Source: Calamus simplicifolius
Lineage: Eukaryota > Streptophyta > Magnoliopsida > Arecales > Arecaceae
DNA length: 64,000 nucleotides
NCBI GenBank assembly: GCA_900491605.1
Contig: UESW01003900.1
Location: 2,838,387 to 2,902,386 of the forward strand
Direction of reading: 5' to 3'
How positions within the stretch are numbered: the stretch's first letter is position 1; every line of letters starts with the position of its first letter. The notes below the pieces were generated by a model, which was given only the letters and a program-made list of their open reading frames with translations, searched no databases and had not been told where the DNA came from. Positions 22,310 to 33,437 of this stretch are shown one piece after another. Both the position numbers and the translations under genes were made by a program.

Positions 22310-22525
22310 TCTTAGCTCCGGCCTTAGGCTCTGGCCTCCAGCTCTGGCCTTTGGCTTCGGCTTTTGGCTTCGGCCTCCAGCTCCGGCCTTTGGCTTCGGC
22401 CTTTGGCTCCGGCCTTTGGCTCCGGCCTCTGGCTCCGGCCTTTGGCTCCGGCCTCTAGCTCCGGCCTTTGGCTACGGCCTTTGGCTCTGGCCTTTGGCTC
22501 CGGCCTCCAGCGATGGCTCCGGCCT
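22310..22525 (+). repeat. GGCTCCGGCC(TTT) repeat in element B LTR 1
   Basis: About 17 copies of a 10-13 bp unit around TTTGGCTCCGGCC or CCAGCTCCGGCC. Equivalent but shorter blocks are at about 32395-32480 and 42715-42805. The copy-number difference between LTRs of one element indicates slippage or recombination after or during copying. Confidence 0.85.
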
Positions 22526-22770
22526 TAACTTGGTGCCTTTCTTGCATACACAATGACCCGCCTCAGGTAACAAATCCCGAGATTCAAGATCTGTTACCGT
22601 ATACCTCGCTCACCAAAATCACGGGCAGGTGCTAGCATGCCTGGTAGCTATCGTTACAAGCGACCCTTATCCAGCAATGTCTTAACCACTCGTCGTTCAA
22701 AGGAGCTTATCCCAACGAGGAAGATTCAACGGTTCGAAGGAGAACAAAAAGAAAGGAGCCTCCCATATAG

Positions 22771-22780
22771 GTATAAAAGG
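22771..22780 (+). promoter_or_regulatory. TATA box of the element B LTR
   Basis: GTATAAAAGG lies in all three B LTRs (22771, 32731 and 43052) in the same context. It is the probable core promoter for gag-pol. In LTR 1 the sequence starting about 30 bases downstream is deleted. Confidence 0.75.
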
Positions 22781-22820
22781 TCCTCGAACTCAACAGAAAA
22801 GGGGGATCTGTCCGCATCAG

Positions 22821-22842
22821 ATTGGCGCGCCAGGTAGGGGGG
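22821..22842 (+). other. Primer binding site region of element B
   Basis: ATTGGCGCGCCAGGTAGGGG follows the LTR end after one base. TTGGCGC-type primer sites are common in plant Gypsy elements. I could not assign the tRNA with certainty. Confidence 0.6.
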
Positions 22843-22899
22843 GCCGCACGCAAGGAAGGCAAAAGTTCTCCCTGTGACCCCACAAATTCTGCAAGGAAG

Positions 22900-24480
22900 A
22901 TGATGGTGACAACACGAGCACGGGAGGCTTCCACTAGCCAGACTGCGGAGCGCATTCCGCAGGCTGAGCAATCGAAGGCCAACCTTCGTGTTCCGCCCCC
23001 TGCACAGATGAGCCAGCCTGACCGGCTTGAGGTTCTGGTTCACCAGGTCCAGGACCTGATGACAATGGTACGGGGACTACAAGAACACTGCTTTGCTGCT
23101 GCACCTCAACCCCCTGCGCCTGGTGAAGGGGTGCAGGGGACAATTCAGTCTCATCAAGGCAGGACCCCACCCAAGGTCTCTCGTCACTCACCTCCTAAAC
23201 CTCATCGCCGAGAGGCCTCAAAACGACGGTGGTCCCCCTCCCGTCACTCTGGTCATTCTCACCAACGGCCGGATGAGAGAGAATCCAGATGGGTGCGCTC
23301 CTTACGCCGGCGATCTTCTTCGGCTTCCTCTTCTGATTCATCTCAAGACGGCACCCTCAGGAAGACTACCCGTCGGGCTGAGCAACGGCTCGATGAGTAT
23401 CATCGACATTGGAGGAGCTTAGCCACTGGATCGCTAACCCTCACGGGACGGACTATGAGCACCGCCCCTCGCTTTCTCGGCGCATCATGGAGGAACCAAT
23501 CCCGCCTCATTTCTGTCTCCCCCAACTGGACCTGTACGATGGCACAACGGACCCACTGGACCACCTGGAGAGCTACAAGGTCCTCATACAGGTCCAGAGA
23601 GCGACGAACTCCCTTTTATGTGTCTCCTTTCCGGCCACCCTTCGCAAGGTGGCATGTGCATGGTATTCCCGCCTGCCTCCACGCTGCATCAATTTATTCC
23701 GATAGCTCGAGCGATCTTTCCTGGCCCACTTTGATGCGTGCCAGAAGATCCCACGAGTGGCTGATAGCCTATTCGCTGTCCAGCAGAGGAGTGGCGAGAC
23801 CTTGAAGGACTTTGTTGCTTGGTTTAAGGAAGCAGCATTGGAGGTATACAACCTGGATGATTCTGTAGCCACTTTGGCCTTAAAGAGAGGACTTCGTCCC
23901 TCTAGGTTTGCCTACTCCCTAGACAAGAAGCCTATGAGTTCTTATGCCGAGCTCCTGAGCCGGGCGCAGAAATACATCCATGCTGACGAGGCGGATTCTT
24001 CCAGGAGGGAAGCCGACAAGAACCCCAGTAAGAAACCACCGCCTACTGAGCAAGCCGGAGCACAACCTCGGAAGCCTGAGCCTCCTCACCGCCCAGATCA
24101 CCGACCACAGACGCTTATTCCTAAGGATCAATTCACTCCCCTCATGGCTCCTATATCTCACATCCTACTAGAAATCGAGGAGGAACCTTATTTCAAGCGT
24201 CTGACCCCCTTGAAGTCTGAGACCCCCCGCAATAAGGAGCTTTACTACTGGTACCACCGAGACTATGGTCATGACACCGAGGACTGCCGCCATCTGAAGA
24301 AGGCCATTGAGGAGCTTGTTCAGCAGGGTCACTTGGGCAAATTCGTTCGAAGGGGAAATCTTTCTACTCTAGGTCCATCAGTGCCTCCGACACTTCAGAC
24401 CAGCGTGGACAATGCTCCTACGGAGAAGACCATAGCTATGATTTCCTGGAGGGTAGGTGGTGGTTCAAAAAGACAGCGAG
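22900..24480 (+). pseudogene. gag: Element B copy 1 gag
   Basis: The start is the ATGATG at 22900 (MMVTTRAREAST), the first ATG after the primer site. A predicted coil (LEVLVHQVQDLMTMVRGLQ) and an Arg/Ser-rich basic stretch are followed by the capsid-type gag domain with YDGTTDPLDHLESYKVLIQV, AWYSRLPP and SGETLKDFVAWFKEAALEV. The nucleocapsid motif reads YYWYHRDYGHDTEDC, in which the expected first Cys of a CCHC knuckle is Tyr. Frameshifts lie near 23410, 23700 and elsewhere. The boundary to pol is approximate, since Tat elements usually make one gag-pol polyprotein. Confidence 0.87.
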
Positions 24481-27400
24481 AGGGAATAGATTCTGTAATT
24501 CCTTTCTTTGGAAAGGATTTAGATGGGGTAGTTAATAAGCATGACGACATCGTCGTTGTGTCTATGACCATAGCCAAACATCCTGTAAAAAGAATTTTAG
24601 TTGATAGTGAGAGTTCGGTTGATGTTTTGAGCTACGAAGCTTTTGTTCGGATGAATATGTTGAAGTCTTCCCTCCGACCCGTCGCCACGCCTTTAATGGG
24701 CTTTACTGGAGACTCGGTGAGTGTTGAAGGGGAGATCGCCCTCCCTGTCACGGCTGTAACCCCTCCACGTCAAAGCACCGTGGTCATAAATTTTCTGGTG
24801 GTCCAGGTCCCGTTGGCTTATAACGCTATATTGGGGAGACCAAGATTGAATTTGCTAGATGCTGTGATCTCCACTAAGAGATTATTGGTAAGATTCCCCA
24901 CTGATGAAGGAGTCGGAGAAATGAAAGGAGAACAAAGCCCGCCACCGCTTTGCTATCACCTATCTCCCAATCCACTGGAAGCGGCGTCGGCAATAGCCTT
25001 TGAGCCGCTCGACCCCGGGAGCTGGGAATGAGGGGGAACCAGCCGAGCACCTCCTGACCCTCCCCTTGGGAGATGACCCAGCAAGGACCGTCCAGGTTGG
25101 GGCGTTGCTTCCAGAGGAGGCACGCGATCGACTTCTCACTTTCCTGCGTGCCAACACCGACGTCTTTGCATGGTCATCCATATATATCGGGCATCCCTGA
25201 GGAGGTGATCACCCATCGGCTCAACCTTAGACCAGAGTGTCGGCCGGTCCGACAGAAGAAAAGGAGCTTCGCTCCGGATAGATAGAAAGCTATCGACGAG
25301 GAAGTTCGCAAGTTGACGGTTGCAGGCCATATTCGGGAAGTTCATTACCCCAAATGGTTGGCCAACGTGGTGATGGTCCGTAAGACCAATGGAAGCTGGA
25401 GAATGTGCATGGATTTTACCGATCTCAACAAGGCATACCCCAAGGACAGCTTTTCCCTGCCCCGGATCGATCAACTGGTGGATGCTACTTCTGGTCATGA
25501 GGTCCTTAGCTTCATGGATGCTTTCTCTGGGTACAACCAGATCAGGATGAACCCGGTGGATAAGGAAGCTACCTCCTTCATAATTGAGAAGGGGTTGTAC
25601 TGCTACAAGGTAATGCCATTTGGGCTAAAAAACACGGGAGCCACCTACCAAAGGTTGATGAATAAAGTCTTCGAAGGCCAGATAGGACACAATATGGAGG
25701 TATATGGATGACATGCTGACAAAAAGCGTCCACGCCACCAACCATATCGCTGACTTAACGGAGACTTTTGACAACCTGCGTCGGTACCAGATGAAGCTGA
25801 ACCCATGCAAGTGTGCATTTGGGGTGACAGCCGGAAAGTTTTTGGGTTTCATGATGACCCGTGGGGGATCGAGGCAAACCCAGACAAAGTTCAAGCCATC
25901 TTGGACATGAGGTCTCCCACCAACAAGAAGGAAATACAGTGCCTGATGGGAAGGGTGGTCGCCTTGAGTCGTTTCTTTTCCAAGTCCGCTGAAAGGTGCC
26001 TACCTTTCTTCAAGGCGCTCCGCAAGGTCAATGGATTCGAATGGATGAAAGAATGTCAGAAGGCATTCGAAGGGCTAAAGGAATTCTTATCTACCCCGCC
26101 GCTGCTATCCAAGCCAACAGGTGGAGAAGAACTCCTTCTATACCTCGCGGCTTCTCCCGAAGCCGTTAGTTCTGTGCTGGTCTATGTGGACACCAATGGC
26201 ATGCAAAAGCCGGTGTATTATATAAGCAAGGTGCTCCACGATGCGGAGACCAGGTACTCAAAGATTGAGAAGATTATTTTTGCATTGATCATATCTGCCC
26301 AGCGCCTGCGGCCATACTTCCAAGCCCACCCGATCGCGGTGATCACAGACCAACCTCTAAAGACAGTTCTCGCTCGCCCGGATACTTCCGGCCGATTGGC
26401 AAGGTGGGTGCTCAAGTTGGGGGAATTCGATCTATCCTTCCACCCTCGGTCGGCCATGAAATGTCAAGTCCTGACGGATTTTTTGGTCGAGTGCAACTGG
26501 GGAGAGGAGCAACCCGAAGAGCCTTCCACAAGCCCCCCGCCTCTCGGAACCAGTGATGATGAATGGGTCCTTCATGTAGACGGGGCGTCAAATTCCCAAG
26601 GGAGCAGAGCATGCCTCATCTTGGCTAACTTGGATGGAGTTGTAACTGAGTGCGCACTCCGCTTCCTCTTTTCAGCCACTAATAATCAGGCAGAATATGA
26701 AGCTCTGCTGTCTGGGATAAGATTAGCCCAAGAGCTTGGGGTAAAACGCCTTAGGGCGTTCACCGACTCCCAACTGGTCGCTGGCCAAATCGCAGGGGAA
26801 TATGAAGCAAGGGATCCCATCATGTCCGCTACCTAAGTATGGTGCAGTCGCTAGCTTCTCTCTTAGCTTACTTTAACATTAGCTACATCCCTCGACAAGA
26901 GAATGCTAGAGCTGACGCTTTATCCCATCTTGCCACCTCAACTGATGGGATGCTGGGAAGAGCTTATGTAGAGCACTTGGAAGCCCCGAGTATTGACGCA
27001 TCAAGAGAAACTCTACCAGTTGAGCAGGAGCCTTCCTGGATGGACGCTTATGTACTTTACCGAGGGTACCCTCCCAGAAGACCCTGCTGAGGCCAGGAAA
27101 CTCAAAATATGGGCCCCAAAATTTTTCATAATGGAGGGAAAGCTCTATCGGAGGTCGTTCTCATACCCAATTCTCAAATATGTCGGCCCCATCGAAGCAA
27201 ATTATATCCTGTGAGAGATACATGAAGGTATATGTGGAAGCCATCTGGGGGCAGAGCTCTCGCATACAAAGCCCTATGGCAGGGATATTACTGGCTGACA
27301 ATGAAGGAGGATGCGTCCGAACTTGTTAAGAGGTGTGACAACTGCCAGCGCCATGCTAACATTCAACATCAACCGGCGTCCTAGCTGACCCCTGGCCGCA

Positions 27401-28258
27401 CCCTAGCCCTTCGCACAGTGGGGCATGGACATCCTGGGACCATTCCCTTCAGCCTCCGGACAACGCAAGTTCCTAGTGGTGGCAGTTGACCATTTCACCA
27501 AGTGGATCGAGGCAGAGGCTCTCGCTAAGATCACCGAGGGTAAAATAAGGTCTTTCTTCTGGAAGTCTGTCGTGTGCCGGTTCGGGCTACCGCACACCCT
27601 CGTTACTAATAACGCCGACAGTTTGACAACACGGCCTTCCGGGAATTCTGCATCGGCTTGGGCATCCATCAACAATTCACCTCTGTAGGGCACCCCCAGA
27701 CCAACGGCACAGCCGAGGTGACCAACCACATCATCCTCCAAGGGCTCAGGGCCCAGCTAGATGGCTGCAAAGGGCGTTGGGTGGAGGAACTCCCCAGTGT
27801 ATTGTGGGCATACCACACAACGCCATGAGCCCCCACCAGGAAAACTCCTTTCAGCATGGTCTTTGGGACCGAGACAGTCATTCCGGTGGAGATAGGAGTC
27901 CCCAGTCCCCGACAAAGTTATACCATGAAGAGAGCAACCCAAACTAACTGCGGGCCAATCTGGATTTAGTAGAAGAACTGCGAGACCAGGCGCAACTTCG
28001 CATGGTGGCATTCCGTCAGCGAGCGGCCAAATACTATAATGCTCGAGTACGGTCCAATACGTTCCACTCTGGAGATCTTGTTCTGCGAAGAGCTGAAGTA
28101 TCAAAGCCAACAAAGGGGGCAAGCTGGCACCGAAATGGGAAGGACCGTACCGTGTCAAGGAGGTACTTCATCACGGGGCATACAAAGTTGAAGAGCTGGA
28201 TGGGAAACTGCTTCCTCACACCTGGAACGCCGACAATTTACGCCGGTATTATCAGTAA
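24481..28258 (+). pseudogene. pol: Element B copy 1 pol: protease, reverse transcriptase, two RNase H domains, integrase
   Basis: The protease site reads VDSESSVDVL (24600-24629), Glu replacing the active-site Gly. Reverse transcriptase shows NVVMVRKTNGSWRMCMDFTD and SFMDAFSGYNQIRM; the YVDD codons are destroyed by a two-base loss near 25705. A TAG stop lies at 25283-25285 after FAPDR. RNase H 1 ends at about 26500. A second, archaeal-type RNase H (WVLHVDGASNSQGSRA; AEYEALLSGIRLAQELG; AFTDSQLVAGQ) follows at about 26560-26830 and is diagnostic for Tat. Integrase has MDILGPFPSASGQRKF and reads TNN at 27605-27613, where TDN is expected. The C-terminus TWNADNLRRYYQ ends at TAA 28256-28258. Many single-base frameshifts are present. 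Confidence 0.9.
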
Positions 28259-28344
28259 TATGCTAACTTCATTAATTTGAATCTACTTGACAGATTGCTG
28301 TTCGAAATGTTTGCATTATTTTTTGAGTAATCACGCTTTGCACC

Positions 28345-29170
28345 AAAGACCAGCTCCGTCGGCACCAAAGACCGGCTTCGCGTCGGCAATAAAGACCGGC
28401 TCCGCGTCGGCAATTAAGACCGGCTCTGCGTCAGCACCAAAGACTAGCTTCGCATCGGCAATAAAGACCGGCTTCGCGTTGGCAATTAAGACTGGCTTCA
28501 TGTTGGCAATTAAGACCGGCTCCGTGTCAGCACCAAAGACCGGCTTCGTCGGCAATAAAGACCGGCTTCGCATCGGCAATTAAGACCGGCTTCGCGTCGG
28601 CAATTAAGACCGGCTCCGCGTCGGTACTAAAGACCGGCTTCGCGTCGGCAATTAAGACCGGCTTCGCGTCGACAATTAAGACCGGCTCCGCGTCGGCACC
28701 AAAAACCGGCTTCGCATCGGCAATAAAGACCGGCCCCACGCCGCACCAAAGACCGGCCCCACATCGGCACCAAAGACCGGCTCCCCGCGTCAGCACCAGA
28801 AATCGGCTTTGCGTGGCAATAAAGACCGCCCCGCACCGGCACCAAAGATCGGCCCCACGTCGGCCCAAAGACCGGCTCCCCGTGTGGCAATGAAGACCGG
28901 CTCGCGTGGCACCAAAGGCCGGCTCTACGTCGGCATCAGAAACCGGCCCGCGTCGGCATCAAAAACCGGCTTCGCATCGGTAATAAAGACCGGCCCCACA
29001 TCGGCACCAAAGACCGGCCCCGCGTCGGCCCAAAGACCGGCTCCCCATGTCGGCAACGAAGACCGGCTCCGCGTCGGCACCAAGGGCCGGCTCCGCGTCG
29101 GCACCAGAAACTGGCTCCGTGTCGGCACCAAAGACCGGCTCCGTGTGGGCAATTAGGTCTGGCCCCACGT
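28345..29170 (+). repeat. 24-bp satellite between pol and antisense gene, element B copy 1
   Basis: About 34 copies of a 24-bp unit around AAGACCGGCTTCGCGTCGGC, with variants (A/C)(A/C)(A/T)(A/T)A at the end. The first half varies mainly TTC/TCC and the second half AATA/ACCA. Because 24 is a multiple of 3, both strands show long open frames with an eight-residue period (such as KTGFASAI). It sits exactly where the plus-strand pol and the minus-strand gene converge. Confidence 0.9.
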
Positions 29171-29416
29171 CGGCACTTGGGTCTTATACTACCTACAGTT
29201 CTCAACTTTTGTCTCTACAACCGAAATCGATCCCGCATCAGTTTCCTAGCAGATAAGAATCATGCTCTTCAGCCATTGGTTGTTGATCCGCGACAACTCA
29301 CACAGCCAAAGCTAATTATAACCAAAGACAATTGTTGAGAATTAAAATATTCATTGATGGCTAAAAGTCTACAAAATTGCCGATCTGAGTCGGGCTTGGA
29401 GCAATATAAAAAAAAA
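29171..29416. other. Spacer after the 24-bp satellite, element B copy 1
   Basis: This unique sequence holds the 3' flank of the antisense gene. On the minus strand its stop is at 29417. No gene was seen. The same sequence is at 39491-39730 in copy 2. Confidence 0.6.
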
Positions 29417-31847
29417 CTAAGGGTCATTTGGGGCCAGATCGTCATCTTCAGGGACTTCATATGGCTCCAACTCTTCAATCCCCTCGAGGTCGTAGAGTTC
29501 TTGGATTTTTTCCTTGCAGTCTTGGAAGCCAGCCTCGTAAGCGAATGCCGTTGATTCGGCTAGTTCCTTACTAAAGGCTTTAGACCTCCTAAAATCCTTT
29601 ACGGCCTCTGCAGCTCTTTTCTCCGCCTCAAGGGTTCTCCGCTCGGCCTCCGTGACCTTTTTATCGGCCTCGACGACCCCCCTCTTGGCTTCAGTCACCG
29701 CCGCCTCCAAGTCGGCAATCTTGGCGTCGGACTGGCGGGCGACCTCTTTGACTGCATCTATTTCAATGGAGGCGGAATCCAATCGGTTCTTCAAAATGCA
29801 TATTTCTGATTCCGCTGCCTCCAGCCTCTCCTCGGCCATTCTTTGTTTCTCTTCGGCCGCCTGGGCGTTATCCAGCTCGTTGGCCGCACGACGCTGGGCA
29901 ACTTCCAGCGCGTACTCTGCCTTCTCAGCTCTCAGCGGATGGCTTCGACTTCACCCTTTAAGGTGGCCCGGGTATCCTCCAAGGCCATCTCTGCCTTTTC
30001 TGCCCTAGTCTGGAGTGATAGCATCTCCTCCCGCGACTGGTCGAGGGCAGCATCGCTCAGGGTCCAAAGATCCCTCATGGCGATCAGAGAGTTCAGTGCC
30101 TGGACGGAAGTCAATGTTAAAAAACAAAACAAACAGAACAAAGGCGAAAAGGATAATAGGGCAAAGCTCACCCAAAGATGTGCCACAGACACCTCGCGGA
30201 AGAAGGTGGCCCTCCCCTGATGCCGGAGAAACTCCTGCACCTCTACCACAGACGCTTCGTCCAATGCCCGCTCGGCCCAGCGACTGTGGTTCGAAAGTGA
30301 TTGGAAGGAAGGGTCGACGCCCCTCCTTTCCACTGGCACAGGGGCCGCGAGGGAGGATTCCACCTCCGACTCTACTGCCTCCGGCCCCTTGGCTGGTGGA
30401 GGCGCTTCGGTTGTTGCCCCTATGGGGGGCATGATAACTGCTGGAGTTGGCCTTATTGTTGTAGGGACCTGCTCCGTCTCCACGGCTTCGGGCGGGGGTG
30501 ACGGTGCTTTTGCAACCTGCTATGGAGAAGGATCGAGCAGAATGACTGGAGGGGGAGCCGGAACTGAAGGTGATCTTCTTTCTCCTACTTGGCTCCGCCC
30601 GACTTCCTCGCTGGCCTCGGCCCTTACCGTGTCTTTCCTGGCGGGCTCGTCGGCTTGGGCTCTTGCCGCCTCGCACACGCGGGGGATCCACAACTTTGGC
30701 CTTTTTAGCATCGGCCCCCCCAGCGTCGGCCCTTCCAGTGTCAGCCTTCTTCAAAATCTTAGCGCGCAGGGGCTTCACAACTCTTGCCCCTCCAGCATCG
30801 GCCCTCCCCGCGTCGGCCCTCTTTGGAATTTTGGCGATGGCCTCCTTTCAGCGAGGGACTCATTCCCGTTGCCTTCCTCTTCTTAGTAACCACCTGCCTG
30901 AGCTCGCGAAGCGATGGTGTCATCCCTATAAAAACAGGAGATGAGTAAAAAAAAAAAGAAGAGGGAAGAAAGAAGGAAAAGGGTGAGTAATCAAGTGCTC
31001 ACCACCAGAAGGGATTAGGCCGGCGAGACGAAGGTTTTCATCGACCAAAGCTTATTGCATCGAGGGACATCGGCAGTCAGAAGCTGTCCGAATGCCATTC
31101 GATCCCTTGGGAGGATAGAAGAATCCCTATTGGCGTCAATGTTGGGAGTCCCCCAGCTTCCACTCACCCCTTCGATATCAGCAAAAAAGAACTTATCCTT
31201 CCACCCTTTAACGGAGGTGGAAGGTACAACTTAAGGATCCTAGTGGGTCTAGGAGTAAAGGACCACCAACCTGACTGCTTGCGAAGGGTATAAAAACTGT
31301 GGAATAAGGAGATGCTGGCCTCTATGCCTTGCAGGTGACAGAGAACCAGAAAGCCAACGATGGTTCAGATCGAGTTAGGGACTAACTGGGAAGGTGTTAG
31401 AGAATATCGGTCCAGAAGATTAAGGATGAAAGGGTGGATAGGTAGTCGAAGTCCTGCCTTAAAGAAGGCTCCGTACAAGGCAACTCTTCCGGGATGGGAA
31501 GAGGTTACCCTATCATCAGGAGCAGGGTAGGACAGACATAGGTTCGGCGGAAAACTATACTTGGCTCGTAGGATTACTATGTCTTGAGCAAACATAGTGG
31601 AAGCAGTCCCCTCGGGGGACTTCTTGACAGCGCTGGAAGGACCAGCAGTTGTCGGATGGCTCCGGGCGAAGGTCTGCCCGCCGGTCAGATGACTCCCGGC
31701 TACGGGGCGTCTGACCGGCCGCCGCTCCAGCGAGGAGTGGTCGGAGGATGGGGTAGACCATTGGCTTGGTAGGGAAGCGGAAGGCTGAGAAGGAGTGGGG
31801 GAACGACCCCCATAATTGGAAATAGAACAAGAGGGCAAGGAAGCCAT
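29417..31847 (-). pseudogene. Antisense spliced gene of element B copy 1 (PF04195-like domain plus coiled coil)
   Basis: Three exons with GT-AG borders: 31847-31003, 30925-30172 and 30099-29417; introns are 77 and 72 bp. Exon 1 starts MASLPSCSISN with a Ser/Pro-rich head, then the PF04195-like domain (KAGLRLPIHPFILNLLDRY; SLTPSQLVPNS; TIVGFLVLCHLQGIEASIS). An in-frame TGA follows LVPNSI, and a frameshift lies near 31210. Exon 2 is basic, then Ala/Glu/Pro-rich. Exon 3 is almost pure coiled coil (AEKAEMALEDTRATLKGEVE; LKNRLDSASIEIDAVKEVA) and ends acidic, EDDDLAPNDP, TAG at 29417. A TATA box lies upstream at 31990-31997. The function is unknown; in Tat elements such antisense ORFs are recognised but unexplained. 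Confidence 0.82.
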
Positions 31848-31989
31848 GGAGACTAACCTGGAAAACTTGAGCTAAGATCGAAGGAGCATGAGGAGAGAAT
31901 AAACGCGGGAGGCGGACGGACGCTTGTAGACTCGGGAGGAAGCGGTAGCGTAAGAGAAGGAAGAATGGGAAGATAAGGACGATTTTTTC

Positions 31990-31997
31990 TTTTTATA
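31990..31997 (-). promoter_or_regulatory. TATA box for the antisense gene, element B copy 1
   Basis: The minus strand reads GCTATAAAAAGAAA, about 145 bases upstream of the start codon at 31847. Copy 2 has the identical sequence at 42310-42317. This suggests the antisense gene has its own promoter rather than using the LTR. Confidence 0.65.
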
Positions 31998-32279
31998 GCC
32001 CCATTTCAAATCATCTCGTAGCCGTCCGGTCTGGCCATGTGTCCACCTTCAAATGGAAGCCACTTCGGCGGCCTACCGGCGAAAAACACGAAAAGCTCAC
32101 CAATAGAGAGATGGCGGTGGCCTTACCGCAATGATGACGCTTGCCTTTTTACGACTCATTACTCGAGAAAAATCTTCTCTAATCCCAACAGCCCGAACAG
32201 ACGAAATGATGGTGCGAAAGTCAACCGCCCAGTGGATATTAACACCCCTTTCACTGGTGATTGTGCGCTCACTCATCTC

Positions 32280-32295
32280 AGGGGCGGGGGGCATC
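32280..32295 (+). other. Polypurine tract of element B copy 1
   Basis: AGGGGCGGGGGGCATC directly precedes the 3' LTR start at 32296. The same tract precedes LTR 3 at 42603-42618. Confidence 0.75.
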
Positions 32296-32963
32296 TGATA
32301 CGGTTGACCATCTCCTCTGGGTGGTATTATAATCCTTTGCACGATTTTTGAAAATAATGATGTGACAGCTAATCCCAGAGATGGAATATTAGCTCCAGCC
32401 TTTGGCTCCGGTGTCCAGCTCCGGCCTTTGGCTTCGGCCTTTGGCTCTAGCCTCCAGCGATGGCTCCGGCCTTTGGCTTTGGCATTAACTTGGTGCCTTT
32501 CTTGCATACACAATAACCCACCTCAGGTAACAGATCCCGAGATTTGAGATCTGTTACCGTATACCTCGCTCGCCGAAATCATGGGCAGGTGCTAGCACGC
32601 CTGGCAGCTACTGCTACAAGCGGCCCTTATCCAGCAACGGCTTAACCACTCGCCGTTCAAAGGAGCTTATCCCAACGAGGAAGATTCGACGGTTCGAAGG
32701 AGAACGAAAAGAAAGGAGCCTCCCAGATAGGTATAAAAGGTCCTCGAACTCAACAGAAAAGGGGGATCTCTCTCAATATCTCTCTACTAGAGAAATGAGC
32801 GACAAGTTTACTAACTTGAGCGTCGGAGGGTCCTTGCCGGGTACACCGGCCGGGGACTTCTTGCAGGTTTCTGAAGAAGGAAGACGACCTCTCCACTCCA
32901 TTTGGAAGCCCATAACAAATCTCAGTACACTCGCCGCTCATCACCGGTGATTTGTTCGCATCA
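32296..32963 (+). repeat. Middle LTR of the element B tandem pair (668 bp)
   Basis: It is full-length, from TGATACGG to CGCATCA, and nearly identical to LTR 3 (42619-43281). It is followed by ATAAC and then Copia-2 sequence, so it is a true 3' terminus and not an LTR shared between two elements. Confidence 0.92.
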
Positions 32964-33275
32964 ATAACAATGATCCTATTATGCCTCTATATAATTTTAA
33001 ATCAACGATCTTTTCAGTATTATAAGATTCAAGTCTACACTATGAGCTCATAGGGGTACCGATCGTTTTGGATGTCTCCATGCCAAACTTCTTGATCATT
33101 TCTTTGATATATTTAGATTGGCTTATGAAGATCCTATCTTTGCTTTGTTTGATTTGTAGTCCAAGGAAGGAGTTCAGCCCTCCCATCATACTCATCTCGA
33201 ACTCTCCCTGCATAAGCTTAGTAAAGTCCTTGAACAAGGAATCATTAGTGGCACCAAATATGATATCATCAACAT
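32964..33275 (-). pseudogene. pol: Duplicated Copia-2 flank: reverse transcriptase fragment
   Basis: The 312 bases repeat the Copia-2 sequence at 43282-43593, with at least four substitutions by eye. The minus-strand frame shows KLMQGEFEMSMMGGLNSF and MIKKFGMETSKTIGTPMSS, followed by the same in-frame TAG as in the original. This is target DNA that was copied together with element B, so it marks a segmental duplication and not a second transposition. Confidence 0.9.
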
Positions 33276-33437
33276 TGTTGAGAATTATTGAAACATAATT
33301 GCCCCAACTTTATTGATTTTGATGATTTCCAAAAGCCATGAGTACCTTAAAGAATAAAATGTGTTTATCTATCAAAAACCTTGAGCTTATTCAAATTGAA
33401 AGGAATGGAATATCAATGGATATATTTAATGAGTTTA
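33276..33437. other. Filler DNA at the tandem duplication junction
   Basis: These 162 bp match neither neighbour. They begin TGTTGAGAATTATTG and include TTGATTTTGATGATT, which looks like the edge of a further Copia-type LTR. The left neighbour breaks off inside Copia-2 pol and the right neighbour starts inside element B gag. No coding content is seen. Confidence 0.7.

Larger units (their letters stand above)
22219..22819 (+). repeat. 5' LTR of element B copy 1 (601 bp, internally deleted)
   Basis: It starts TGATACGATTGACC and ends GTCCGCATCA. It matches the other two B LTRs up to GGGGGATCT (about 22809) and then jumps to the last ten bases, so about 180 bp downstream of the TATA box (GTATAAAAGG, 22771) is missing. 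Its GGCTCCGGCC repeat is longer than in the other two LTRs. The missing part would be R and U5, needed for reverse transcription. Confidence 0.9.
22219..32963 (+). mobile_element. Element B, copy 1: Tat-like Ty3/Gypsy retrotransposon with antisense gene
   Basis: The element is 10745 bp long, bounded by LTRs at 22219-22819 and 32296-32963. Order: primer site, gag, protease, reverse transcriptase, RNase H, a second RNase H, integrase, a 24-bp satellite, the antisense spliced gene on the minus strand, polypurine tract and 3' LTR. Two RNase H domains and an antisense ORF define the Tat lineage. It is inserted in Copia-2 pol with ATAAC on both sides. It forms a tandem pair with 33438-43281. It is not autonomous now: there is a stop in pol, many frameshifts, changed protease and integrase residues, and a 5' LTR lacking about 180 bp. 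Confidence 0.92.

Noticed and set aside
22934..25894. Minus-strand ORFs opposite element B gag-pol (for example 25136-25498)
   Set aside because: Shadows of conserved gag and reverse transcriptase frames; they recur at the same offsets in copy 2 and lack any family resemblance.
28345..29170. CRISPR array
   Set aside because: The units are directly adjacent with no unique spacers, in eukaryotic retrotransposon DNA.
28331..29205. Several ORFs on both strands with eight-residue repeats (KTGFASAI and similar)
   Set aside because: The frames are a product of the 24-bp satellite; both strands are open at once and the frames end where the array ends.
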